Assembly (NCBI GenBank): GCA_036937835.1
Contig: CM072876.1
Coordinates: forward strand, 8,621,501-8,685,500
DNA: 64,000 nucleotides
Direction: 5' to 3'
From: Pampus argenteus
Lineage: Eukaryota; Chordata; Actinopteri; Scombriformes; Stromateidae
Below, one piece after another: positions 32,601 through 44,345 of the stretch (positions are counted from its first letter, which is position 1; each line of letters opens with the position of its first letter). A program made the translations under genes and the position numbers. The notes below the pieces were generated by a model. That model worked only from the letters and a program-made list of their open reading frames with translations, did not search any database and had not been told where the DNA came from.

Positions 32601-34762
32601 GCATGCCCGGTCAGATTTGTTGTGTTATTGACTTATTCGTTCATCAGATATGTACAGATATAAATCATATTTTAGGTTAACATTCATAGTTTCTATGTAA
32701 GTTATTATACAGCTGTTTGTGTTACATTTTGATTCTGTTTTGCATTGGTACTGAAACATTATTGAAAATCGTCAAACAACACCCAGTCCGGTGCTCTTCT
32801 GTTTTTAATGTGTTTGTTTCATTTCCAACTCCAACACACTGAACTCATTAATGTATATTAAGACATGCTCATAATTTTTTTAGGCAATAATCTACTTTAT
32901 GAGCAGGACAGTCTTATCAAGAGGAACTCTCATTAAAAGCAAACAAATATTAGCCTCTTACAAAATACTACAAAAAAAACCCTCTAATTAAAATCACAGA
33001 CAGCCATGAATCCTTTTCTTCTGCTTGTTTGTAGTATTTTTTATGTTTTTTTTTTTTTAATGAACAAAAGCGACACTTTCCACACACACAGTGCTTGTTG
33101 CCTCTCTCACACGCTGTCATGCTGGCACTTGAGTTGTTATGGTAACAACTGTTCCCAAAGGGAGATTTTTATCACAAACTGAGCCCAAGGTGGAGCGAAC
33201 AAAGTCTTTCAACGCCCAGCCACAACAGATGCCACAGCGGGACAATAAAATATATATTGAATATTCAGAACCCAAACATTTACCCAGATAAGACGTTTTC
33301 TTCTGCAGATTACTGCTGCCATTTTTAGCCCTCTGAACTGTTGGGTCTTGTTTAAAATGTACAGTATGTACTGGTTATATGTCAAGAGAGGTAAAAAAAA
33401 CGTGAATGACAGAGACTGATTCAGGGTGACAGATTGTGACAAATGAGAGTGAAATTCCTCAGCAGCTGCTGCAACAAACCTCAGCGAAACAGAGGAGAGG
33501 AGTCATTTTGAATGTATCTCAGAGATGTTTTAAGCATAAGCACAAGATCAGATGGTGTTTTTACCCATTGATCATGAGAGATTTTCCTTTTTTTTTTTAA
33601 ATCTGAATACTATTTCTTTGCCTCATTTAGCTCGTGTTATATTTTAATGAGCCTTAAAAATGACAAACTGCTAAACATATTGGTTGTAATTTTATCTAAT
33701 ATGAAAAATAGGCCCAAATAAGACCCAAATAACACATGGGTCCTCATGTACTTGCTGTTTGGCTATTATGTGGATACATTATGCAGCAAATTATATTCAG
33801 TCCATTAACAGGTTCAATGCATGACTCTTTATCTCTCTCTGTTGTCTTTGGTAGTAAACTTCACAGTGTTGCAATGCATTTTTATGTCAGAATTTGTCAT
33901 GACATGTAATCATGACAGTACTATTGGCATCATCAGGAGGTATTGCAAAGTAAATCCCTTATATGGGAAAACCTACATAGCAATAAACCTGTTTCTGATT
34001 CTTAATATACAAAAAGCAGAAAACTTTTTCGCCAGACTTTGCAGCCGTCACCTTTGTGAAATGCTACCTGCCCGAACAAAGTGGCTTTTTTTTTCTTTTT
34101 CTTTTTTAAATCAGACAGACAGCATGTTATCTTTTGTATTTATAGCTGCTGTATCAGCTGAAAATCTTTAACACACCGTTGACACATGAAAGGTGTCGCT
34201 TGTTTTCTTTTTAAGGTAAAAGCCCTACACGATATTACTTTGGTGTTTATTTTAAAGCCTCTTTCTCTGTTAGGTGCTTGTCAACACAGGCAGGCATTCA
34301 GACAGGTCTGCTCTCTCTATCTCTCTCTCTCTTTCTCTCTTGCTGAGGGGTCTGCATATTGCAACCATGACCCCAGGCACTGGAATGTGGCTGGCTGCTT
34401 CTCCACCTGCACAGACTTGCTTTGATAATGAACAAACTCCTCTCTCTCTCCTGGAGAAAAATGGCACTTACTTTTTCCACCATTGTGCCATTATAATCAA
34501 TTCATTACATTGAAAACACATTTACGCAGAGGCGAGTTTTGCAATGCACTGACCAATAGTAAAGAACTATTTAAAGCAGCTAAAACAAAAAACCAGATCA
34601 ATGTATAAGCTCATGTATAAGCAGCTATGTGTGACCACTGAAGTGCAGGCCCGTCTGTTTATCTTAACCCCAATAAATATAGGCCTGTTGCAGCATTACA
34701 TGTTTAACTCATCCGACTCACCTCAGCAGAAATAAACATTAATAACAAGTCTTTAATCTTAC

Positions 34763-34940
34763 CTGATTCTGGGTGAATTCTTCTAAGAGTTGGACAGAAA
34801 GTATTATTTCCCTGCGGAGACTTCAAGCCTGACAGTTCGTGTGTGTGTGTGGCTGTTCGCAGGTGGCCACTCCCTCACCTCTGCAGCCCTGCTGTAAGGT
34901 GGACCCACTTCCTTATTCATGAAACTCATAAAACCAGGCT
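34763..34940 (-). promoter_or_regulatory. Candidate untranslated first exon and promoter of ptk2b
   Basis: On the - strand, ACCCAGAATCAG|GTAAGATT at 34763 is a near-ideal splice donor, about 4.5 kb before the ptk2b coding start and on its strand. The upstream sequence has no open frame of note. It contains GGAAGTGGG (ETS-like) near 34905-34915 and a (CA)n run near 34838-34850. The 5' boundary is a guess. No acceptor partner was proven. Confidence 0.35.
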
Positions 34941-35397
34941 GATTATGACGGACTTCCCTTTTTTTTTTCTTTTTTTTTTTTTCCTGCGAAGTTTTCAAAA
35001 TTAAATGCTTTCGTTTTGTCTTTCTTAGTTTGGTACTCTTTTGTGTACCAAGGTATGCTGAAATCATGCTGAAATCATGCAGCGAGTTTCAAAACCAAAG
35101 CCAACTACTTGCAAAACGACAAATTAAAAAAAGAAAAGAAAAAAGAAATACACGTGAGTTCATCAGAAATGACAATTACCTACAAACATTTTACACACTG
35201 ATTCTTCAAGAAATTAGGTATAAAGTTCACACATGTGATTTTAACTGTTCTAAAGATTTTCCTCACTGAAAACTATTGGCGTTATAGTGATGTAATTACA
35301 GAGTCTGGACAACAGATGGCGCTACAACATCAAATTAAAATCTTGGCAGGGTTTTTAAAAGAAACAATATAATAATAGGATAATCACAAACGTCAGG

Positions 35398-35900
35398 CAA
35401 AGCAATTTGATTTATAAATCACACTCATACACGAGGGAATTCAAAGTGCTTTACATAATGCATATATAATATAACAACCAAGACTAAAAGTGTCAAGTAA
35501 TAATAGTAGAACTGTAGACGTACATAAAAACAGATATAAAAAGTTAAATATAAGCATTAAATTAAAATAAGCAGCACAGAGGATAACAGTTATGAAATGC
35601 AGCTTTAGATTTTAATTCAAATCCATGGCAAACAAATTCAATAATTTTCAATTCAAAAGTTCAAAAGTAGTCGGCACTGTCTCTAATCTTCAGGTAGTTT
35701 GTTCCAGATGTACCCAGCATAGAGGCTACAAGCAGCGTCACCATGTTTAACTTCAGGAACCACAAGTTGTCCTGAACCAGCTGACCACAATGAGCTGAAA
35801 GAAGCTGAAACCATACAGGTGAGGGGGACGGTTAAATAATAAGTGGTACAACTGTGAGCAACTTCTCTCACAGTTGTCATGTGATCCACTGTTAATATAA
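35398..35900 (-). repeat. Dispersed teleost repeat D, copy 1
   Basis: Has AATTCAAAGTGCTTTACATA at the left, then an A-rich middle, then ACAATGAGCTGAAAGAAGCT, GAGGGGGACGGTTAAATAA and CTTCTCTCACAGTTGTCATG. The right part matches 39.34-39.48 kb and 50.64-50.77 kb. On the - strand copies 1 and 2 begin a frame with MTTVREVA. Confidence 0.55.
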
Positions 35901-38334
35901 TTACGTTAATATGCTCTGCTTTTTTTTTGCTCTTTTTAGTCTTTTTTTGGACTCTAGCAGCAGTAATCTAGGTCAACTGATTCCTGATGGAAACAAACCT
36001 TTTACAGCATCACAACATAGTGACTTAGCTGTTTGGTGTGCCTGTTTTTCTTTTTCCAATCAGTTATAGGCAAAGCTCCCTTTTTTAATGATATCAACAA
36101 CCAGCTGAGATACACACACACATCTCTGAGAGCGTAAGAAAAGACACACCCAAAAAGTCGTTTGTACCTCGCCTACAATGATATTTTTAATATATGCACA
36201 CCCTGTATGTTATTACCAACAATTCACACAAACAAAAGAGGTGTCTAACATGTTTTTAAATAATAGACATCTTCATAAGCAAATATATCTGTAATGTGTT
36301 TACGTATATTTCTGAACACAGATATGGAATCGGTTGCTTTTTGCAGCTTTTTGTCACAAGCATCTTGATATTCACTCGTCCTGGCTTTCCCTCACTGTAG
36401 CATCCAGCGCTGCTTTCTATGCCAGAGGGTTTGGCATAGCCGTGTGGAACAGTGACAGCTGTAAGCAAGTTCAAGTCTGGGTCAGAACGAGACCAAACCA
36501 CACCCATCATCCAGTGGACAGTGAGCTGTGTCAAGGGCAAGAATCCACAACAGGTGCCCCCGTCAAGCTCAGATTTGTATGCACTCAGACAGTAGCGGGC
36601 ACAGTTAGCAGCTACAGTGGTTTCACTGTTCACTGAGCTCAATGTGATAATTAACGCAGACTTTTTCAGACCCTAAAACTCCCAAGTCATCACCACCACC
36701 ACCTCCTCCTTCCTCCTCAGTTTGTGTCCTTGCTGCATGGGTGCCCCCTCCCTGTATAGAGCTGTGCTGGTATTCAGAAACATAAACTCAGGGCACACAG
36801 GTGGCCCTCCAACATGCTCATGCAGTGTCTCTCTCCAGGGAGTCTGAGGTGCTGAGGGAAAAGTATAAGATACGTTATGGCAGTGTGCCGGAGAAGAGCT
36901 AATAATACTGGTCACTAAGTCACTGTTATTCTAGTCATTCTGTGGTTATATGAGTATATGTTGTGATGATAGAGAGAAAAACATTCAAGCAATATCAGGC
37001 TGTCTTCAAAACAATTTGACCATATTTCTCAAGTGCAATAGTGAAAATACTCTTTTACAAGTAATAGTCATGTGTTCAAAATGTAACTCAAAGCAAATTA
37101 TTATAAACAAAAGTGTGAAAAGTAAAAGTAGAATCCTTTTTCTGATTGTGTATCATAATGCATCAGTATCATTATTACTGATTGGTTGTAATTCAATTTA
37201 ACAAGTTTATTCTCTATTAGGGGTAAAGTTTGAGATACACTACTTTACTTAAAATAATGCCATGATGTAATGTCTCACGTTCAAAGCTTAAACTAAAAAG
37301 TAAAAGTAATAAAATGTATTCTCAACAAAATGTAATTAAAGTCACTGCTCGTTTTAAAAATATATAGCTTTATATATAATTTAAATTGTCAACAAATCCT
37401 ATGAAATAACCAAAACCAGCAATGTGTTGTGGTGCATGTAGGATCCACTCAATATAAACTACAGAGGCCATGTTCACTGTAATGAACAGAGATCTATAAC
37501 AATGAGAAACAACATATATCAGGTTTTGTCTTTATAGCTAAAATGTATTATTAGGATTAGTTTATTGTTAGTTTGGACTGTCCAGTAACTCCAGTTGTAA
37601 GATAAATGCAGTGGAGTAAAACATAAATTAGCATTTATATATGTTTTCCTTTCACCAGCCTTGTTGCTGTGTTTTTTTGTAGCAGTTCTGACTCTGTCCA
37701 CAAGAGGATTCATAACACAAATTATATGCGTGAAACGGTCTGTTATTTTTAAATTCAAGGTTTATTCTACCAGCGTGACATTTTTTTTGCTCAGAGCAAA
37801 ACAGATCTGATGGCATTGAATCCCCAAAGAGTAACTGTTGCTGTTATAGTTTGAATAATCATGACCCCTATTTTAAGAGTTTGTTCTTTTATGAGGGATG
37901 AAGTGTTACAAAGGCTCTGATGTCCGAGCATCCCGCCCTAACGGCCGAGGTCCCCACCCTGAAGCTCTCTGTGCAAATGGTCGACGTGGAATGCTTTGAT
38001 CTTATTGGTCTACTCCCACCTCCTCCTAAGTAGAAATCTTTGCGCCACCTTCTTGTCGCTTTAATAATGTCAGGAATATTTATCTTCCCCTTGATGGTCA
38101 TTAAGTCCACATTCTTCTACCAGTGACCTCCGAATGCTCAAATGTTGTTGACATCACTTCTCTGAGTAATGGTGAGCAATGACTCGTCCGTGTTTCTCTA
38201 TTTGTTCACCTTTTGACTCGTGGAATGGACACCTGCAAGACAAAAGAGACAAGAGAGCGAAGTGCAGAAGGAGAAAAAGGGGGGGGGGATTATTTGGTTT
38301 GGGTAGCAGGTGTGTAAGTCTCTAGTGTTAATGT

Positions 38335-38340
<6 letters not shown>

Positions 38341-38384
<44 letters not shown>
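38341..38384 (+). repeat. (GT)n microsatellite
   Basis: About 21 uninterrupted GT units. Confidence 0.95.
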
Positions 38385-38995
38385 CCTGTAGAGGGGTGGT
38401 CATTGAATCCCATTCAAACTCAGCGGGAGGCCTCAGTGTTCACTGAGGTGAGAAGTGGCCCGGGCCAGGAGTGGATTATAAACCTGGCCTGCATTACAAT
38501 AGAGGTGAGAAGCAGCAGGGGCCCCACATTACAGCCTTAGCAAATAAGACAAAATGCACAAGAATACCCCATGCGTATCCTTAAAGAGGAGTTTGTGAAT
38601 AGAGGATCTATTGTTTGAAATTATATACAACTGAGCCTCCTGGAGGAAAGAGTAAAGGTCACAGTGGTGGTTAAATGGGTCCCGTAGTAAAAACATCACA
38701 AACCTGATGCTCATTAAAGACAGGTTAGACTAGTAAACCACGCAGGTTAGATAACGCTGTTAACATTACTAAAGGCTATTTAAGTTTTCACACGGACTCT
38801 TAAATGTCGTGGAAATTGACCTATCAATGATATTAGCATTATTTGAGGTGTTTAACTTTACTTTGCTGGTTTTTTTATGTAAACATAATACGTGTCATTT
38901 TTTTTATTATTGTTTCACAATTACATACAGAAACAGGAAAGAGGTGATGATTTTCATTAGAAAAAAAAAAGCATTATTACAGTAATTTAGCCGAT

Positions 38996-39482
38996 TAAGA
39001 TAAGATCAACTTTATTGAACCCACAAAGGGAAATTGAAGTAAACAACAGAATAGACACATAGCATGCATGTGTTTAAAAAAAAAGCTAGTATACGATACT
39101 TTATGAAATGAAGCATTAAAAAAGTACATAAACACCAACTTTAATAGTAACTACTATAATAGTCACTTAATTTGCAAAAAAGGTGAAAAACACTGAAAAA
39201 CAATCACTTTTCTCACATAGATATTGTAGTAACAGTAAGAGCAAAATAAAAAACATTAATGGTGTCTTCAGGGAATAAGGATGTCATAACTTTTAGGAAC
39301 GGAAACATGTTCTTGAGCTTTTTGCTGAAAACAGCTACCTGGAGCAGAATCCAAACACTAAAAGCTATTGGGATGTAAAACCCAAAACAATGAGCTGAAG
39401 TGCTCAGTACAGATGAGGGGAACGGCAAGGTTGTGAGTTTATCACTACGAGCGACCTCTCTCACAGTAGTCAAGTGCCATTC
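38996..39482 (-). repeat. Retroelement 3' tail followed by dispersed repeat D, copy 2
   Basis: 38996-39040 reads AAGATCAACTTTATTGAACC and CACAAAGGGAAATTG, the reverse of a fish retroelement 3' tail like that at 21125. 39340-39482 carries AAACAATGAGCTGAAGTGCT, GATGAGGGGAACGGCAAGG and GACCTCTCTCACAGTAGTCA, matching repeat D. Whether the two parts are one element is not clear. Confidence 0.5.
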
Positions 39483-40299
39483 TTAATATAAAACATTTTG
39501 ATCGGAGCAGCTTTGAGCTAAAACCTGTGTACTAACCATAAACGGTGAATGGGGTGTTGATTTAGCTGACCCGTGACATTTTTGTTGGGATGACTCGTAA
39601 TGAAATGAGGTTTAAATTCCAGGTCAAAACACCTGCTATGCTTAAAAAATACGAGAATGTTTAAAGTTATTTTCGGCGCGGTAACTTAAAACGTCGCGGT
39701 TACATAAAGTCACCGCCCCTGTTCAGACCTTTATTTTGCTTTCCAGTGACACCACAAGGTCATTGGGTTTTTCTATCTCAGCTTTGTAGTGAAGGAATGC
39801 AAGTTCAGTTCACAGCCTTCGAGAACCTATTTATTTTCAAACCAGACACGAGATGAGTTTAGATGAGATGACTCGTTTACCTGTCACTCCTCTGCCCCCC
39901 TCTGACACAGTGTGAACGAAGCATTCGTGGGATATCACCCGGCGTGAGTACATTCAGGGAGTGTTGGGACACGTACAAAGGGCAGTGATGGCATGGCTGG
40001 CATGCTTCGGTGGATTTTATGAGCGTACAGCTGCTGTGGGCATCAGATGGTGTAATAACATGACAGAGGTCAATCCCCACAGTGGTCCACTGAAAACACA
40101 TGATGGGTCAGCAGCAGTGGCCTAATGGGTGGGGGTGGGTAGTTTGTTTGTGGCTTTGCACAGCCAGACATTGGACACAGCAAGTCATTAGTAGTCCAAC
40201 TGTATTTCTGAGGATTTATCCACTATATTATAGTTAGATGAGAAGATTATATATATTAGATATATAATTATATCTATAAATATAATTAGCTTTGCTCAG

Positions 40300-40545
40300 C
40301 ATAAACATTGGTAGCAGGGACAAAAAAGCTAGCTTGGCTCTCATAAATTATATTTTATTTGTTTCATCAAGAGCGAGTTGCACTTTTAACAGAGAGTTTG
40401 GCCGCTGGTCATGACACAGTTTTGTGTTTATCTCTGCTTTATGCTAAGCTAATCAGCTTCTGTTTGGAACATGAGAGCAGTATTTCTCTCTTCTAATGAC
40501 AGTATTGGAGTGAAAGCAGAAAACCTGAACAAATAAAGCAACATG
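40300..40545 (-). repeat. Dispersed teleost repeat A, decayed copy
   Basis: AAAAGCTAGCTTGGCTCT, TTATGCTAAGCTAATCAGCT and AACATGAGAGCAGTATTTCT are recognisable phrases of repeat A; the remainder is diverged. Confidence 0.5.
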
Positions 40546-42058
40546 TCCTTTAAGGCTGAGCTGAGCATAATAATAAAACATACTGTATTTGTTTTACCTA
40601 CTAAATGAGGTAAATGCCATTGAAGTGGGCTAATTTCTGCCATTATAAAGGCATGAAAGACGGAGCGCAGACAAACATCCACTCATGCTACTCTCGAAAA
40701 ATGCTTTCTTGTGCACACTCACTCACTCACGCCTGCATGCACACGCACACAAACAAAACACACTGCCTCCCTCACCACCACACACACACCACTTCCACAA
40801 GAACAGAGGGGGGAGGGGCAGATAGAGGATGATGTCACCCCTGTAGACAGCTAAGCCGAGGCTTGAGATAATGGTGACATTTCAGGGAAGGTGATGTCAT
40901 TCTTCCACTGCTACCTCCTCCTCCTCCCTTTCTTTCCTCTCCTGTCCTCCCCTCCCCCCCCTCCCTTCATCATCTCCTCATCATCAGTGCAGGTGGCTGG
41001 CCAGGCTCTTTGAATCCCAGCACAGGAGAATTAGCTTTTCAATAGGCACCGAGCATGCAGGCGGTGTGAACCAAGCGCCCCCCCCACCATACACGCTGTG
41101 CTCATAGCTGTGATGTGTGAGACTCTTATGTGAGGGGGTGTCATGTGTTTGAATGTGGGTGTTATGAGTTTTAATCTGTGTGTGTGTGTGTGTGTGTGTG
41201 CATTTGAATACAGCTCTGCTCTTTTTTTTTTGCTGCTTAACCAGCATTTTTTTTAAGGATATCAACATGTACATGACTTATTTTGTGAAAAGATGTGTGT
41301 ACATCACTTTTAAGTATCTACGTGTGCCAGCATGTGTATGTCCATGCAGCCTGTGCGCATACATGTGTATGTAAATGGGATTTCTGCCTGCCATCACAGT
41401 TACCCACTGAGACCAATCAAGCAGAGAGCTGCCAGGCTGCAGGGCTGGTTGGCACTGAGTCCCTCGCTGAGCTCCTCACCCTCAGGATCTGCTCATTTAA
41501 GGTTTCCCTGACTTCACACAATCCCCATTTCTCTCCAGAAGTATTTTATATTACATTATGAAATACAGTCAGTGTGCTTAGGGCTTAAGTGTTTCTATCT
41601 GCTCTAAAGCCTTGTGCTGGCTGCACAAAATGTGCGTGCTATAGAGACATTTTATTCAAAGATTCAGAAAAAAAAAATATTAACAAATGCAAAAAGCATT
41701 GATACCATCAACAATAACACATGACTACATTCTGTGATATAAGACAGCAACCTTACTTTCCAGAAAGTTTAACCCAAAGGTGTTACTGGGCATTTGCATA
41801 TTATGGAGATTTGGTTTAACCTACTTCAGCACACTGGGCTGATTGCCACTGATAGGGATGTTTCAAAGCCCAAAGGCTGTTGTACCTTTAGTCCCACCGC
41901 TGAGCTCACCGACAGTATTTTTATCCCTGAAAACTCAGCGCTAGTGCTCTGCACTTTCACTCTGCCAAGTTCTGGTACGCTGTCTTTCTTCCCCTGTTGA
42001 GAGGACTCAAAGCAGCGTGTGTGAGCTGTAAACAAGTTCCAACCCCCCACCCACACCG

Positions 42059-42059
<1 letters not shown>

Positions 42060-42100
<41 letters not shown>

Positions 42101-42104
42101 ACAC
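42060..42104 (+). repeat. (CA)n microsatellite
   Basis: About 20 CA units with one TA interruption near the right end. Confidence 0.95.
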
Positions 42105-43828
42105 TCTCGGGCTGTATCTGGGCAAAAAGAGCTTTCTGAAACCATAAGCATCTGTCTTATCATATGATTGCATTTCATATGTCACACACTTGAATCACGG
42201 GGCACAGAAGGCTTCCCTTCACACTTAGAGGAAGTCAGCCTGAAACCAGACCACATGTTACAACTGCAGAAAGAACAACTGTCCATGAATGTATGTAGAA
42301 TATGAACACAAGCAATAACAAGGCAGCATGGCGGCTAAACACTGAATTGAATTATAAGACACATGATTCAGACCTTGCCATATACTTTTGCAGAACTGTA
42401 GAAATGTCATGATGTAGCAGTGTTTTATTTTTTAGTCATTGCAGTTATTATTCCTGTAGCATATATTAAATTTCACATCAGCAAATTTTTAATGACAGAT
42501 AAAGAAAACATTTTATGCTCATGCTGAATATGCGTGGGAACATTAGCATGCATGTGGATTTTTAGAAAAGCTTTTTTTTTTTTAAAAAAAAAGGCTTAAA
42601 AATATAATGTTGCATAACATCGATATTGGATTTTAGTCAATGACAGCATATATGTTGACTAATAAGGCTGCAGGATGAACAAAGTGTTCTTTTCAAAGAG
42701 TTTCTCGTGGATGCGTGTTTGAGATTTCAGAGATTATGTGAGAGTCAAAGAGTTAAAGTGTGCTTGTTTTAGATCATGTTCTAAGAGGTTGGCAAATCAA
42801 ACCCACCCTCTCACACACACATTTTTTTTTTCATATCATGTGACCTGGATTTTCCAGTGAGTGCCAAAATAAGGGTTGCATCCGTACGTAATGTGAGAAA
42901 CAACGAAATGACTGAATAATGACATTTATGTTACATGCCAGCAGTCGTGTTTACTGTACTCTGAATGAAAAGAAATTGCATTTTTCCAAGTGTTGACAGA
43001 ATCTGAGAGTTAAAGCATTTGGCTTGAAGTGCCATTAGAGCGCAGGAGTGGCTGGCAACGTGTGCAGCGTGCAACAACCTTTTTATATGATGTGAGCAAT
43101 TCACCATTTCACCTCACTGTGTCTGAAATGCAAAGTTAAGTTGATATACATCATTTTTCAGTTTGATTGCCTCACCTGATGTGTGACATTTGTGTTGGTG
43201 ACTAATGGGACGTAGCATCAATTATTGAAGCCTTTAATATACTGCATGTGCTCTTGAGGTATTCTCTGTAAATCATTCATATCTCAGTGGCTTTTGACAC
43301 ATATAGACTCATATTATATGGCCTCTCATCTTACATGATTACACACACATTTGAATTGTAAAAGCTGTGGAGGAAATGAGAGAGAGAGAGCGAGGTGTGA
43401 CATCTGATAGGAAGTTGTTTTAATTTGTCAAAAACAACAAACAGGTGCACTTAAATTACCCCGTACCCCTTGTTTGATAAACACACGCTGAAACGTAATG
43501 ACAGATGGGATTCTCAATCCAGGAATCATGAATGGAGGGTCCCACAGGACACTGTGCTGTCAGGCTGATGGACTCATTAGACACGCATCAATGTCTGTAC
43601 AGGAGTGGGCTTGTTTCTTTCACCCCTAGGCTGTTTGTGACACAGTTTCCCCACACTTGATAGATATTAGAAACACTAATTAAGATGTAGCGATATGTCT
43701 GGCACCTGAGGTACCTCATACTAAATGCTCTCAGGGTCCTGCAGTTAACTCCACATTAATTAGTCGCAGCACAGGGTACTAAGCTACCGGAAGAACTGTC
43801 TACTTAATCAATTCGGATGCAATGTTGA

Positions 43829-43930
43829 CCGTTGCCGCACAGCAAGAGGGTCAAGGGTTCGAATCCCAGGTCATTTCTGTGTGGAGTTTGCGTGGGTTTC
43901 AACCGGGTGCTCCTGGTTTGCTCCCACCAT
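43829..43930 (+). mobile_element. tRNA-derived SINE fragment
   Basis: A pol III B box (GGGTTCGAATCCC, 43855-43867) lies in CACAGCAAGAGGGTCAAGGG, followed by TTCTGTGTGGAGTTTGCGTG, GGTTTCAACCGGGTGCTCCT and TTTGCTCCCACC. This is the well-known teleost SINE body. The A-box half is missing or unrecognisable, so the copy is 5' truncated. It is not a functional tRNA gene, because no cloverleaf can be folded. Confidence 0.75.
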
Positions 43931-44261
43931 TAAAGGGTTAACATTCATAATAGATAGGTTAGGTTGAGGAAAGCCACTCAGGTGGTGTATTACCTTCTCA
44001 TTTTCCTCTTTTTGATTGGCTCTTTAATTTATATTCTTTTCCTTGATTCACAGGAATTGAGAATACTGTGACCTTTTTTAATGAGTGAGATTATTAACTG
44101 CTTCTTACCATATAATTAGCCATAATAAACTATTTTAGCAACTTTGATAAAATAATCTTAAAGTGAGACTAAATGTGTTTTTTTAGAGGGCATGGAAAGA
44201 AAAATCCTTCTTCGTTTAATAAAAAAGCTCTCATTACTGCAGTATTGTCGTCATTGTGAGG

Positions 44262-44345
44262 TTGCCAATAACCAGCAGAGACTCCAGGAATAGTCTGGCA
44301 CATAACTCCTCATAAACCACAACATATTGTTTTTTTTTATATACT
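44262..44345 (+). repeat. Dispersed teleost repeat A, central fragment
   Basis: ACCAGCAGAGACTCCAGGAA and CACATAACTCCTCATAAACC match the central part of repeat A, the region that is reverse-oriented near 31.1 kb. Confidence 0.5.

Larger units (their letters stand above)
30218..34762. other. ptk2b 5' region or first intron; no coding gene
   Basis: No coding exon is recognised. Upstream of the ptk2b ATG the sense strand has a CTCTTTTCTCTGGGAAG stretch near 30270 that could be the acceptor of the first coding exon. The short ATGs that follow it close within ten codons. The rest holds copies of repeats A and B, (TC)n near 31458-31478 and 34312-34340, T-runs near 32331-32343 and 33047-33058, and a fragment near 33980 (CAATAAACCTGTTTCTGATT) like a retroelement tail. 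Confidence 0.5.

Noticed and set aside
37889..38110. 73-codon - strand frame with basic residues
   Set aside because: Not recognised, no splice continuation and no promoter; left as chance or decayed retroelement.
43829..43930. A tRNA gene, because of the B-box sequence
   Set aside because: No A box, acceptor stem or anticodon arm can be formed; the downstream sequence is the body of a tRNA-derived SINE.
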